Below are positions 53,153-63,227 of a stretch of 64,000 nt of DNA, piece by piece. This DNA comes from an uncultured Bacteroides sp. GTDB taxonomy: Bacteria; Bacteroidota; Bacteroidia; Bacteroidales; Bacteroidaceae. Each line of letters begins with the position of its first letter. Position 1 is the first letter of the stretch. The translations under genes were made by a program, and so were the position numbers. The notes beneath the pieces were generated by a model. It was not told the DNA's origin and ran no database searches. It was given only the letters and a program-made list of their open reading frames with translations. The stretch is from contig USLU01000008.1 in NCBI GenBank assembly GCA_900555635.1, positions 1-64,000 of the forward strand, written 5' to 3'.

Positions 53153-55990
53153 TTATTTGGGTTGTACGTCGTAATCCGATTGGTTCTTCACACCGACAAT
53201 TTCGTGCTTCTTTACATCGCTTGTTAATATTTGATGCAACTGTTGCGAGGTAATCCGTTCGGTGGGAGAGAACTCACCTGACTTCATATAACTTAAAATG
53301 GCATTGCTAAACTGTTGTCCTTCAGTAGTATCGCGAATAGCTTCAAGGTTGCTCATGCAAACCAATACCTTACCCTTATCTACAGCAAACTCGAACAACA
53401 AGCCTAACTTATGGTTTCTTTCCACATTGTCCACTACTTGAATAAGCGGTTTATATTCATGGCGTGTGGCATTCAGAATAAGCGGGCGGGCATTGCGTAC
53501 GATGCTCCACCATTGCCAGTTGCTATGACACTCGGTAGGGAACTGACGGAACAGGGGATGTTTCTCGTCCATCAGCAAAGAAAGTGTACCCGGTGAAACC
53601 TCACGACCGGCATTTTCTGATATACTCTTGAACATGGCATAGTTCCAGTAGTCGGGAGTGAAAAGCCCGCCGACACTCTGTTTCTCAATAGCTTTGTGGT
53701 CGGGTATAAGCAGTACTTTTCCACCTTTTTCCAGTATCTTTTTCGCTTCGGCATCCAATGATTGACAGGTGAAGATGCCTTCATCGCTTTCGGGTATCCG
53801 GTCGGGATACACCCAAAGGTTATAATAGTTGTGATAGTTGCCGGTGGTGAGCGTCAACCGTAGTTGGGTAGGTTTGTCGATTTCGGCAAGAGCACTCTTC
53901 AGTTCGCCGACCTGCATCACTTTTCCTTGCTCTACATTGGTTTCAACCTTTCCTTCACGAACAAAGTTCACGTGGTCGTTCAGGCTTTCCAGACGCCAGC
54001 ACAATGCTTCAGACCAGGCATTCTCTTCATAATTTGATAGGGCCAGACCTATATTCAGCTCTTCTTTGTTGCTGTAGCAGTAGGTGTCCATAAGTGCCAG
54101 TGGTACCACCGGGCCACAAAAACCACGGAATGTTTCGGGAGTAACAATGCCTTTGCTATCCATGAAAGCATCCAGGATGCCTACCAGAGCTGTGCCTTGT
54201 CCGGGGAAATCCTGTAGGTCGAGCATTTGAAATCCGCCTAAGCCGGCAGTACGCAAACCATATTCAATGTCCGCCTTGTAACATTCTATAGCAAACCGAC
54301 CGCTAGCCTGATGGAATGCATCGATCTGATTCTGTAATCCATTTTCGTTTAGTCGGTCACGGAATATTTCCAAGTTGTACGGATGCAGCACACCCGTATA
54401 TTTCGCTATCTCTTTATAATCGGGATATATCTGAAACTGCCCTGTTTCGTGGCTGATGACCGGACGAGGGGATTTCGCTATGGCAACCGCATAGTCAGCA
54501 CGCGTATTGGGACGGGTGTTGTTCAGTAAACCTCCTTGTTCGGCATCGACAAAGGCAAATGAACTGCGTACATGCGTTGTATAGCCTTCGCCTCCTCCTA
54601 CCCGGCAGGTTGTCAGAAAATCTTCACCCTCTTGTGCGCCTCCCCAACCCAGGAAATTGTTAGATCCGAACGAATACAAGTGACGGTTGTCATGCTCCCT
54701 GAATCCTTTCAGCCAACTGCGCATCAAGTCAAGGTCACCGCCAAGCTCGTTGCCCAATGCCAGCATGGTGAATGAAGGATGATTGCCAAAATAGTCAAGG
54801 GTCATATAGGCTTCATTCTGCAAGAACTCATTCAAGCGGGGATTGTCAGGTGAAATAGCGCCCCACAAAGGCAGCTCGGGCTGAAAATAAATACCCTCGA
54901 TATCGGCGGCAACAAATGCGGCGCGGGGTGGGGTATAGGAATGGTAACGGTAATAGTTGATGCCATAACTCTTGGCTATCCGGAACACTTTTTGCCATGA
55001 CTTTACATCCATCGGTGCATATCCGGTGAGTGGAAAGACGCACGCATCGTGCTTTCCGCGCAAGAATGTCTTGAAGCCGTTTATGCTGAACTGGGTCTTT
55101 TCTGTGGTGAAATCGCGCATACCGAAATCAGTTACCATATTGTCTATGCCCTCATTCGTAGCAAGAGTCACGTTCAGTGCATAGAGTGCGGGATGGAACT
55201 CACTCCATGTCTGCATCCGGTCGCCCATGTCGAGCACTAGTTCGATCTTGTTTTCACCCTTGTTCAGGCTAACTTCCTTCTCTATATCTTGCAAGCGGTG
55301 TTTCTGATTGGTATTCCATGCTTTGGCGGCAAGAGTGACTACACCCGATTGATTGGCAGTACTATAGATGCTCACGTTGACGCGGGCCTTCTTCTCCTTT
55401 ACAGATGGATAGACTTGTACCTGACTCAGATAAGTTTGTGGGGTTGCTTCGATATAAAAGTCGCCAAGAATGCCGTTCCAGTTAGTTTGTGTACCATCTG
55501 TCCAGGCATGCGACCCTTGGATTTCGGCGGGTACGGATGTGGCGGAATTGTCGATGCGTATCTTTATATGATGGCTGCCGGATGTCAATGCAGGCAGTAT
55601 ATAGCAATGCGGTGCATAGATATGTCCTAATGTGCCGATACTGTCTCCGTCTATCCAAAGTGTACTGGGTTTTGTTCGTTCCATGAACAGTGTCAGGCGT
55701 TTCCCTTCCATCTGCGACGGTATTTCTACGTCTTTTTCATACTCTACAATACCCGAGTAAGGATAGGTTCGTGTCAACTGAGAGGTTACATGCGTGGGGT
55801 GTTTGCCATCTCCTAACTTGTTTTCATCCGTCGTACCGGGTAATATACAATTCCCTAGTGAGCTGTCCCAACTTCCCGATAGGTTAATCCGTTCTCTCAT
55901 TGTCTGAAAATCTTCCTTATCTGTACAGGATGTCAGACATGCCAGCAGGCATAATACAATAAATTCTTTCATAAACCAGATGTTTTTCAT
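53153..55990 (-). CDS. GH2-family glycosidase, lipoprotein
   Basis: A 945-residue enzyme with a lipoprotein signal (lipobox LTSC, Cys22). Order: sugar-binding beta-sandwich (about 75-185), Ig-like domain (about 195-295), TIM barrel (about 296-600) with the acid/base pair Asn414-Glu415 in LALGNELGGD and nucleophile Glu515 in VISHETGQFQIYPDY, then C-terminal beta domains. GH2 covers galactosidase, glucuronidase, mannosidase and related exo-enzymes; I cannot choose. Its own -7 box TACATTTG is at 56015-56022. No SusCD pair is adjacent, so it may serve the unit further left. Confidence 0.85.
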   Translation of the reverse strand: MKNIWFMKEFIVLCLLACLTSCTDKEDFQTMRERINLSGSWDSSLGNCILPGTTDENKLGDGKHPTHVTSQLTRTYPYSGIVEYEKDVEIPSQMEGKRLTLFMERTKPSTLWIDGDSIGTLGHIYAPHCYILPALTSGSHHIKIRIDNSATSVPAEIQGSHAWTDGTQTNWNGILGDFYIEATPQTYLSQVQVYPSVKEKKARVNVSIYSTANQSGVVTLAAKAWNTNQKHRLQDIEKEVSLNKGENKIELVLDMGDRMQTWSEFHPALYALNVTLATNEGIDNMVTDFGMRDFTTEKTQFSINGFKTFLRGKHDACVFPLTGYAPMDVKSWQKVFRIAKSYGINYYRYHSYTPPRAAFVAADIEGIYFQPELPLWGAISPDNPRLNEFLQNEAYMTLDYFGNHPSFTMLALGNELGGDLDLMRSWLKGFREHDNRHLYSFGSNNFLGWGGAQEGEDFLTTCRVGGGEGYTTHVRSSFAFVDAEQGGLLNNTRPNTRADYAVAIAKSPRPVISHETGQFQIYPDYKEIAKYTGVLHPYNLEIFRDRLNENGLQNQIDAFHQASGRFAIECYKADIEYGLRTAGLGGFQMLDLQDFPGQGTALVGILDAFMDSKGIVTPETFRGFCGPVVPLALMDTYCYSNKEELNIGLALSNYEENAWSEALCWRLESLNDHVNFVREGKVETNVEQGKVMQVGELKSALAEIDKPTQLRLTLTTGNYHNYYNLWVYPDRIPESDEGIFTCQSLDAEAKKILEKGGKVLLIPDHKAIEKQSVGGLFTPDYWNYAMFKSISENAGREVSPGTLSLLMDEKHPLFRQFPTECHSNWQWWSIVRNARPLILNATRHEYKPLIQVVDNVERNHKLGLLFEFAVDKGKVLVCMSNLEAIRDTTEGQQFSNAILSYMKSGEFSPTERITSQQLHQILTSDVKKHEIVGVKNQSDYDVQPK

Positions 55991-56014
55991 GACCAGTGAT
56001 TGGTTGATCGGCTA

Positions 56015-56022
56015 CAAATGTA
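56015..56022 (-). promoter_or_regulatory. -7 box TACATTTG for the GH2 gene
   Basis: It fits TAnnTTTG, about 25 bases before the start codon. Confidence 0.65.
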
Positions 56023-56088
56023 CGCTATTCCTATAGTTGCTCTGCGTATAAAATGTTTCCAATTAGATGACCGAATGTTTTTAAAGTA

Positions 56089-56126
56089 AATACCCAAGCC
56101 TACAGTACTTTGTAAACTTGGGTATT
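56089..56126 (-). terminator. Stem-loop after the lpxA-type gene
   Basis: AATACCCAAG (56089-56098) pairs perfectly with CTTGGGTATT (56117-56126). It lies 40 bases past the lpxA stop. Confidence 0.6.
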
Positions 56127-56165
56127 ATTGATTGTATACGGATTGCAATTCTGCTTATCTCGTCA

Positions 56166-56933
56166 TTACTTTACGATGCCTTTAGAGTTTCTGATGAAGT
56201 TGATGATATTGTGTATCTCATCGCTCATCGGAACCTGGTCTTCAATCTTCTGCAAAGCATCTTGTACACTGAAGTTGCCTTGATATACCAGGCGATAGGC
56301 GTTCATGATATGGCGCATCACGCGGTCGGTAACTTGGTTCTTATGTTGCAATACCGTGGCGTTTACACCGTGATATTCTGCCGGATTGCCATTCATGATG
56401 ATATAAGGCGGAACATCCTTGGAAATGCGGCATCCTGCCTGAATCAACACCCAACTTGCGATGTGGCAGTTCTGGTGCAGAATGACATTACTGCTAAGTA
56501 TCGTGTAATCGTCTATCTGGCAGTCACCCGCAATGGTAGTCTTGATGCCTACTACACAATGATTGCCAATCTGTACGTCGTGGCAAAGATGTACACCGTC
56601 CATCAGATAGTTCTCATTACCCAGGCGGGTGCTCTTGCCTGCATGCGTAGCACGGCTTACCACTACATTCTCGCGGATATCATTATTGTCACCGATCACT
56701 AACAGACTGTTCTCACCTGTATAATGGAAATCCTGCGGTTCGGAACCCAGTACGGCGCCATGATGAACCTTATTTCCTTTACCCATGCGAGTGCCGTTAA
56801 GGATTCTTGCACCGGACATGATTATACAATCATCACCAATCTCCACATCGCCTTCGATATAAGCGAAGGGCTGAATCGTTACATTCTTGCCTACTTTAGC
56901 GGCAGAATCTACAAAAGCTAACGGACTAATCAT
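56166..56933 (-). CDS. lpxA: LpxA-type UDP-GlcNAc O-acyltransferase
   Basis: A 255-residue left-handed beta-helix protein (hexapeptide repeats across about 1-185) with a helical C-terminus. It matches LpxA, which starts lipid A synthesis by moving a hydroxyacyl chain to UDP-GlcNAc. The active-site His is in GVHLCHDVQIGNH. The length is the usual one. The gene stands alone, without lpxD, fabZ or lpxB, so it may be a paralogue of the main lpxA. It is followed by a hairpin (56089-56126) and preceded by long AT-rich inverted repeats. Confidence 0.85.
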   Translation of the reverse strand: MISPLAFVDSAAKVGKNVTIQPFAYIEGDVEIGDDCIIMSGARILNGTRMGKGNKVHHGAVLGSEPQDFHYTGENSLLVIGDNNDIRENVVVSRATHAGKSTRLGNENYLMDGVHLCHDVQIGNHCVVGIKTTIAGDCQIDDYTILSSNVILHQNCHIASWVLIQAGCRISKDVPPYIIMNGNPAEYHGVNATVLQHKNQVTDRVMRHIMNAYRLVYQGNFSVQDALQKIEDQVPMSDEIHNIINFIRNSKGIVK

Positions 56934-56952
56934 AGTATCTTTTTTTAGTTAT

Positions 56953-57017
56953 TAGTTATAAGTTATAAGTGATTTGTTGGTGTTAGCAAATAACTAATCA
57001 CTTATAACTTATAACTA
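56953..57017. repeat. 22-bp perfect inverted repeat between efflux factor and lpxA
   Basis: Arms at 56953-56974 and 56996-57017 are exact complements, AT-rich, with the TTATAAGTTATAAGT theme. A related repeat lies on the other side of the outer-membrane-factor gene (58436-58532). Confidence 0.7.
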
Positions 57018-57027
57018 ATCATTGTTT

Positions 57028-58419
57028 TTATTCTCCTCTTCCTCCTCCGAGCGCCTGATACAAGCTTACTACAGCCTGCATGCGGTTGTAAGTATCGGAA
57101 ACTTCGGAAATCTGGGCGCTGAGGTAAGATTGCTCGGCGGACAGTACTTCCAAGTAGGTTGACGTGCCTAAGTTAAACAATTCTTTTGTATAATCGGCAG
57201 CATTCTTGGATGAATTTACCTGTACGGTGCGTGAGGCGGCGGTCTCGGTGGCTGCCTGGTATTGATACAAGGCGTTGCTTACTTCTCCTCCGGCACTCAA
57301 TAGCGTTTGCTGGAACTGAATCTTGGCTTCTTCTTGTTGAGCTTTGGCTACTTTCAGTTTGGCTATGTTCACTCCATTCTGGAACAACGGTTGAGTCAGC
57401 GAACCGATAGCTGAAGCAAGGAACTTGGCGGGATTGATGATGGCAGAACCTGCACTGTTTGTCCAGCCGGCAGAACCGCTCAACGTGATTTTAGGATAGA
57501 AAGCCGAACGGGCGGTATTCGTATTGTAGTAAGCAGCAGCCAGAGACATCTCGGCAGCTTTTACATCCGGACGGTTGGAGAGCAGTTGCAAAGGTATACC
57601 TACCGAGAATTCGGAAGGTAGTTGCTGGGCTTCCAGTACGCCGCGTTGTATGTTCTGAGGGGTTTCGCCAAGCAAGATGCTGAGAGCATTTTCCGTTTCA
57701 CGGATGCTGCGACGAATTTCAGGCAACGAAGCCAATACTTGTGCGTATGCGGCGCGGCTTTGTTCCACACCGGCCCCGGTGATGTTATACAAAGCGGCAT
57801 CTTTCATCGCTTGCATGGTCTCCGTATTCTTCTTCAGGATTTCGGCTGTGCTGGTAGAGATTTCCAACTGGCGGTCGAGCATCAGAAGGGTATAATACAT
57901 ATTGGCTATACTTGCGATGATCTGTGTGCGTACAGCTTGCTGATAAGCTTTGGTCTGATCCAAAGTTGCCTTGGCGTAACGCTTCGGATTGAGCAGCTGG
58001 CCGAACAGGTCGATTTGCCATCCTGCCTGTACAGGCAACGAATAAGTCTTGGTAGCAGCGCTCTTGTCGAAACTGCTCACGGTTCCTTGCGGTGACAATG
58101 TCAACGAAGGTGCATAAGCCATTTTAGCTATCAGTAACGGAGCTTCTGCTTCTTTCACTTTCAGGGCAGCAGTACGTATATCCGAATTGTTTTCCAAGCC
58201 TTTCTCAATAAGAGCTTGTAATTGCGGGTCAGTAAACACTTCCCTCCAAGGCAGATTGCCGAAGTTAGCCGTATCAGCAGCCAATGTATCGTTTACGGAA
58301 GCCGTGTCGCGATACAGAGCGGATGTACTGATGTCATCGGGTCTGTCGTATGATTTGTAGATATGGCAACTGCTCAGTAGAGCGGTTGCACACATCAAAG
58401 TTATTATCTGTTTCTTCAT
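57028..58419 (-). CDS. Outer-membrane efflux lipoprotein (TolC/NodT type)
   Basis: A 463-residue outer-membrane factor with a lipoprotein signal (lipobox LSSC, Cys18). Two repeated helical-hairpin halves are seen: LIEKGLENNSDIRTAALKVKEAEA and LGETPQ... in the first, LSNRPDVKAAEMSLAAAYYNTNTARSAFYPKITLSG opening the second. It is the exit channel of the pump operon encoded just upstream (58538-61750 and 61762-62934). The 118-base gap to the pump gene holds an inverted repeat. Confidence 0.92.
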   Translation of the reverse strand: MKKQIITLMCATALLSSCHIYKSYDRPDDISTSALYRDTASVNDTLAADTANFGNLPWREVFTDPQLQALIEKGLENNSDIRTAALKVKEAEAPLLIAKMAYAPSLTLSPQGTVSSFDKSAATKTYSLPVQAGWQIDLFGQLLNPKRYAKATLDQTKAYQQAVRTQIIASIANMYYTLLMLDRQLEISTSTAEILKKNTETMQAMKDAALYNITGAGVEQSRAAYAQVLASLPEIRRSIRETENALSILLGETPQNIQRGVLEAQQLPSEFSVGIPLQLLSNRPDVKAAEMSLAAAYYNTNTARSAFYPKITLSGSAGWTNSAGSAIINPAKFLASAIGSLTQPLFQNGVNIAKLKVAKAQQEEAKIQFQQTLLSAGGEVSNALYQYQAATETAASRTVQVNSSKNAADYTKELFNLGTSTYLEVLSAEQSYLSAQISEVSDTYNRMQAVVSLYQALGGGRGE

Positions 58420-58435
58420 AAAAAGCGGTTTTTTT

Positions 58436-58532
58436 AGTTATGAGTTATAAGTTATTAGTTATCAGTTGGTGTTTCCTTGCGGCATCACCTGTCGCACACC
58501 CATTACAAGCAAATAACTTATAACTCATAACT
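58436..58532. repeat. 21-bp inverted repeat between pump and outer-membrane factor
   Basis: Arms at 58436-58456 and 58512-58532 are exact complements with the same AGTTATAAGTTAT theme as 56953-57017. It may cause partial termination between the two genes. Confidence 0.7.
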
Positions 58533-58537
58533 TATAA

Positions 58538-61500
58538 CTATTTTGTGTATTGCTCTATTTCCGGTTTAGCATCCGAGTTATCCACATCCGTCCATTCCAT
58601 CGGCTTGAACTTCTCTTGCAGGTATTGGAATGCCACGAATAAGGCAGGTACGATAAAGATCTGCAAGATCATACCGACAAGCATACCGCCAATGGCCGAA
58701 GTACCCAGTGTACGGTTACCGTGAGCACCTGCACCGAAGGCAAACATCATCGGGAGCAGACCCACAACCATGGCCAAAGACGTCATCAAGATAGGACGAA
58801 GACGGGCGGCGGCACCCAGTACGGCTGCCCAAGTGATACTCATACCCATTTTGCGGCGGTCGAGCGCAAACTCTACAATCAAGATGGCGTTCTTCGCTAA
58901 CAGACCGATCAACATAATCAACGCAATCTGCATGTATATGTCATTGGACATGGAACCCAGTATCATCTTCATGATCGAAATGTTACCTATTGCACTCATA
59001 CCGTTCACAAACAGGAAGCTACCCAGCAATCCGAACGGAATGGAAAGCAATACGGAGAACGGCAGGATGTAACTTTCGTACTGCGCGCTAAGCAACAGAT
59101 ATACGAATACGAAACAAAGGACGAAGATCAATCCCGTGGTGCTACCACTGGTTTCGGCCTCTTCGCGTGCCATACCTCCCAACTCGTAACCGAATCCGGC
59201 AGGCAGATTCTCCTTAGCTACTTCGGCAAGTGCAGTCAGTGCCTGGCCGGAAGTATAACCTTCGGCAGGAGCTACCATCACTTTCATAGAGGTGTAAAGG
59301 TTGAAACGGCTGATGATATCCGGTCCGTAAATCTTCTTGATACTCATGAATTGTGAAATAGGAGCCATCTGGTCGCCATTGCGTACCTTGATGTTCTGGA
59401 GTGATTCCATATTGGCACGCATAGACGGATCGGCCTGCACCATTACACGGTACATCTTACCGAAACGGTTGAAGTTAGAAGCATACAAACCTCCATAATA
59501 TCCCTGCATCGTAGTAAGGATGTCACCCGGACTGATCCCTGCTTTCTTACAAGCTGCCGCATCAATGTCAATCATATACTGCGGGAAGTTGGGGTTGAAA
59601 GTGGTTTGTGCCGATTTAATCTCTGGACGTGCGTCCAAAGCAGCGATATAATTTTTTACCACATCGTAGAACCTGTTAAGGTCACCACCGGTCTTATCCT
59701 GCATGTTCAACTCGATATCGCTGGATGCCGAGTAACCCGGAATCATAGGCGGCTGGAAGAACAATACCTGTGCTTCTTTGACAACCTTCTGTGCACGCAT
59801 ATAGAGCGAAGCAAATACGATCTGTGAGTTTTGCATCATGGAACGGTCTTCCCAGTTCTTCAACTTGATGATGAACGAACCGTAAGAAGGACCTTGTCCA
59901 CCGATGAAGCTATATCCGACGATCATAGTACGTGACTCTACGGCAGGGTCAGAAGCAATCAAACTGTCTACACGGTTCATTATTTCACCTGCACGCTCCT
60001 GTGAAGTGCCCGGAGGCAATGTTACAGCACCCATCAGCGTACCTGTATCTTCGTTAGGAACCATTGCGGTTGGTGTAGTCTGCATGAAGATAACGAGCAG
60101 CACGATGGAACCGACAACCAGACCGAAGGAGAGCCACTTCTTTTGGATGAAGAAAAGCACGCGCTTCTTATAACTCTTCAATACATTATCGTAAGCGGCA
60201 TTGAAGGCGGTATGGAAACGTGAAACCAATGTCATCTTCTTTTCTCCATGCTCGTCATGAGGTTTCAGGAAGATAGCACAAAGTGCCGGACTCAGTGTCA
60301 AAGCGTTCAGTGCGGACAAAGCGATAGCGATAGCCATTGTCAAACCGAACTGGCGGTAGAAGGTACCTGCCGTACCGCTCATGAAACTTACCGGAATAAA
60401 TACGGACATCATTACGAGGGTGATGGAAACGATAGCGCCGCCCAACTCGCTCATGGCATCAATGGAAGCTTGTTTGGCCGATTTGTAGCCTTGGTCGAGC
60501 TTGGCATGGACGCCCTCCACCACCACTATGGCATCATCGACCACGATGGCGATGGCAAGTACCATAGCACAAAGCGTCAGCAAGTTGATGCTGAATCCGA
60601 TCAGCGATAGTACGAAGAATGTACCGATCAAGGCTACCGGAATGGCAATAGCGGGAATCAAAGTGGACCGCATGTCCTGTAGGAATACGTATACTACAAT
60701 AAATACCAACACGAAGGCTTCGAACAACGTCTTGATAACTTCATGGATAGAAGCGTAGAGGAAGTCGTTGGCATTCATGGAAAGGTTTATCTTCAAGCCT
60801 GCGGGCAGGGTTTCCTCTGACTTTTTAAGCAAAGCTTCGATATCGTTGATGGTCTGGGTTGCATTAGAGCCCGCCATCTGGAATACGATACAGGTTACAG
60901 CCGTATGTCCGTTTACTTTATTCTCGAAAGAATAGGTAAGACGGCCTAGTTCAACGTCTGCGATATCTTTCAGGCGAAGTACTTCACCGTCGGGCATCGC
61001 CTTGATAACGATGTTCTCGAACTCTTGTATCTGCTGCAAACGTCCGCGGTAACGGAGGGTGTATTGGAAAGTCTGGTTTCCGCGTTCACCGAACTGACCG
61101 GGAGCGGCTTCCACATTCTGTTCGGCCAGTGCAGCTGTTACGTCACTCGGGATAAGCTTGTATTGAGCCATGACTTCCGGCTTCAGCCAGATGCGCATGG
61201 AGTAATCCTGTCCCATCACCATGGCATCACCTACACCCTTCACACGTTGTACTTCGGGGATTAGGTTGATCTTGGCGTAGTTTTCGATAAACTCTACATT
61301 GTAAGTATCAGATTCATCATAAAGAGAGAATACCAACAACATGGAGTTCTGGCGTTTCTGGGTGGTTACACCGACTTTGGTTACTTCGGCAGGCAGCAAA
61401 CCTTGAGCCATAGAAACACGGTTCTGTACGTTTACGGCAGCCATATCGGGGTTGGTACCTTGTTTGAAGTAAATGCTGATGTCACCACTACCGTTGTTGG

Positions 61501-61750
61501 AGGCTGTGGAAGTCATGTACATCATGTTTTCCACACCGTTAATCTGGTCTTCGAGCGGAGCGATAACGGAGTTCAATACGGTTTGCGCACTGGCACCCGT
61601 ATAGGTGGCTTTTACCGATACGGTAGGAGGTGCGATGTCCGGGTATTGGGAAATCGGAAGCGTAAACAATCCGATGACACCCAGAATCACTATCAGGATG
61701 GAGATCACCGTTGATAGTACCGGACGGGTAATAAATCTATCTAATTTCAT
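58538..61750 (-). CDS. RND efflux pump (AcrB/HAE1 type)
   Basis: A 1070-residue inner-membrane drug/proton antiporter. The N-terminus RPVLSTVISILIVILGVIGLFTLP is TM1. The proton-relay Asp405-Asp406 lie in AIAIVVDDAIVVVEG (TM4) and a relay Lys lies in MLIGLLAKNAILIVEFA (TM10). Two large periplasmic loops follow TM1 and TM7. The fusion-protein gene ends 11 bases upstream, so the pump works with it and with the outer-membrane factor. Substrates (drugs, bile salts or others) cannot be told. Confidence 0.95.
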   Translation of the reverse strand: MKLDRFITRPVLSTVISILIVILGVIGLFTLPISQYPDIAPPTVSVKATYTGASAQTVLNSVIAPLEDQINGVENMMYMTSTASNNGSGDISIYFKQGTNPDMAAVNVQNRVSMAQGLLPAEVTKVGVTTQKRQNSMLLVFSLYDESDTYNVEFIENYAKINLIPEVQRVKGVGDAMVMGQDYSMRIWLKPEVMAQYKLIPSDVTAALAEQNVEAAPGQFGERGNQTFQYTLRYRGRLQQIQEFENIVIKAMPDGEVLRLKDIADVELGRLTYSFENKVNGHTAVTCIVFQMAGSNATQTINDIEALLKKSEETLPAGLKINLSMNANDFLYASIHEVIKTLFEAFVLVFIVVYVFLQDMRSTLIPAIAIPVALIGTFFVLSLIGFSINLLTLCAMVLAIAIVVDDAIVVVEGVHAKLDQGYKSAKQASIDAMSELGGAIVSITLVMMSVFIPVSFMSGTAGTFYRQFGLTMAIAIALSALNALTLSPALCAIFLKPHDEHGEKKMTLVSRFHTAFNAAYDNVLKSYKKRVLFFIQKKWLSFGLVVGSIVLLVIFMQTTPTAMVPNEDTGTLMGAVTLPPGTSQERAGEIMNRVDSLIASDPAVESRTMIVGYSFIGGQGPSYGSFIIKLKNWEDRSMMQNSQIVFASLYMRAQKVVKEAQVLFFQPPMIPGYSASSDIELNMQDKTGGDLNRFYDVVKNYIAALDARPEIKSAQTTFNPNFPQYMIDIDAAACKKAGISPGDILTTMQGYYGGLYASNFNRFGKMYRVMVQADPSMRANMESLQNIKVRNGDQMAPISQFMSIKKIYGPDIISRFNLYTSMKVMVAPAEGYTSGQALTALAEVAKENLPAGFGYELGGMAREEAETSGSTTGLIFVLCFVFVYLLLSAQYESYILPFSVLLSIPFGLLGSFLFVNGMSAIGNISIMKMILGSMSNDIYMQIALIMLIGLLAKNAILIVEFALDRRKMGMSITWAAVLGAAARLRPILMTSLAMVVGLLPMMFAFGAGAHGNRTLGTSAIGGMLVGMILQIFIVPALFVAFQYLQEKFKPMEWTDVDNSDAKPEIEQYTK

Positions 61751-61761
61751 GTTTTCAATGT

Positions 61762-62934
61762 TTAATTAAATGCAGTAGCGATGTTACCTTCACTTTGGTC
61801 TTTCATTGCTTTTTGGTACTCGGCTTCTTTTTCTGCCGGAGTGATTGCTTTGATAGTCTGACCATCTTTCAAGTTCTGCACACCTTCGATTACAATCTTG
61901 TCACCGGACTTCAAACCTGCGGTTACCAGGTAGTATTTACCATCGTTCAAAGGATAAACTGTGATTTCTGTAGTTTTCAGTGTATTGTCGTCTTGCGCTA
62001 CATATACAAACCTCTTGTCTTGGATTTCGATAGTGGCCGATTGTGGAACCAGGATAATGTTCTCCAACTGGTTGGGGAATACTACCTTTGCCGTACCGCC
62101 ACTGCGCAGGATGTTGCGTGTGTTGGGGAAAGTGGCACGCATGCTCACGGCACCTGTCTTCTGGTCGATTACACCACTGATGGTTTCTACACGTCCGCTG
62201 TCGGCATACATGGTTCCGTCAATGAGCTGTAATCTTACAGGAGGCATCTTCTCCAGAATTTCCTTGACACTGCCGCCTTCACGGGTGAGGCTGAGCAATT
62301 GTTTTTCGGTCATGGAGAAGTAAACAAACATCTGTGAGATGTCCGAAACTGTTGTAAGCGGAGTAGCCGAAGAAGGACTTACCAAGCTACCCACACGGAA
62401 AGGCACTACGCCTACTACACCGTCGCTGGGACTGGTTACGTTGGTATACGATAAGTTGTTCTTTGCATTGACAAGCTGTGCTTCAGCCTGTGCCAGATTA
62501 GCTTTGGACTGCGCCAGCTGGTTTTCTGCCATTTGCAGGTCGTAGTCACTGATAATTTGCTTTTTGTTCAGTTCGCGTTTATTGTTAACGGTCAATTGCT
62601 GTGTACTTAGGGCAGCTTTGGCTGTTTCAACGTTCGCTTTCGCTACATTCACTGCAGCTTGGTACTGAACGGGGTCAATGATAAATAAGGACTGTCCTTT
62701 GCGCACAATAGAACCTTCGTCCACATTCAATTTTGTGATGAAACCGCTTACCATGGGGCGGATCTCAACGTCTTGCTTACCTTTGATAGTAGCAGGATAG
62801 CTGTTTGTTAAGCTTGCACTTGAAGATTGCACGGCAATCACAGCACACTCGGGAACCTTACCCGTAGTTTTGTCACTTTGTCCACAGCTGAACAGTGACA
62901 GGCAAAATGCCAGTAAAACTAATCTACTCTTCAT
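61762..62934 (-). CDS. RND membrane-fusion protein, lipoprotein
   Basis: A 390-residue periplasmic adaptor of the MexA/AcrA family. It has a lipoprotein signal (lipobox FSC, Cys17), a biotinyl-lipoyl-like half (KGKQDVEIRPMVSGFITKLNVDEGS, about 50-75), a coiled-coil hairpin (about 95-165, rich in Ala/Gln/Asn/Lys), the second lipoyl half (VTSPSDGVVGVVPFRVGSLV) and a C-terminal beta-barrel. It links pump and outer-membrane factor and is first in the operon. A weak -7 box TAATTTTG lies at 63055-63062. Confidence 0.94.
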   Translation of the reverse strand: MKSRLVLLAFCLSLFSCGQSDKTTGKVPECAVIAVQSSSASLTNSYPATIKGKQDVEIRPMVSGFITKLNVDEGSIVRKGQSLFIIDPVQYQAAVNVAKANVETAKAALSTQQLTVNNKRELNKKQIISDYDLQMAENQLAQSKANLAQAEAQLVNAKNNLSYTNVTSPSDGVVGVVPFRVGSLVSPSSATPLTTVSDISQMFVYFSMTEKQLLSLTREGGSVKEILEKMPPVRLQLIDGTMYADSGRVETISGVIDQKTGAVSMRATFPNTRNILRSGGTAKVVFPNQLENIILVPQSATIEIQDKRFVYVAQDDNTLKTTEITVYPLNDGKYYLVTAGLKSGDKIVIEGVQNLKDGQTIKAITPAEKEAEYQKAMKDQSEGNIATAFN

Positions 62935-63054
62935 ACTCTTTATTATTCTCTGTGTATAATTTATGTCCGTTACTTGATGGGTGTTTCAGTGTAATTCATA
63001 ATTCGGATTGATAGTGTAACAGGAAACTAAATGCTCTTATCTAGTTTTCGTCCG

Positions 63055-63062
63055 CAAAATTA
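63055..63062 (-). promoter_or_regulatory. Possible -7 box TAATTTTG for the efflux operon
   Basis: It fits TAnnTTTG but would give a leader over 100 bases long. I see no other good candidate in 62935-63227. Confidence 0.35.
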
Positions 63063-63189
63063 TTCTTTTATCCGTATATAAGGTGTGAAATTCTTCCATT
63101 TTTAACTATGTTTTATATATAGATAAGGTGAAAAGGACGTTTTTTGATTAAAATACTGTAAAGCATACTGCTAATTGGTAGAGAACCTT

Positions 63190-63197
63190 TATTTTTG
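63190..63197 (+). promoter_or_regulatory. -7 box TATTTTTG for the Ig-like lipoprotein gene
   Basis: It fits TAnnTTTG, 30 bases before the ATG at 63228. Confidence 0.5.
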
Positions 63198-63227
63198 CAT
63201 CTTATAAATTGTAAACATGATATTAAC

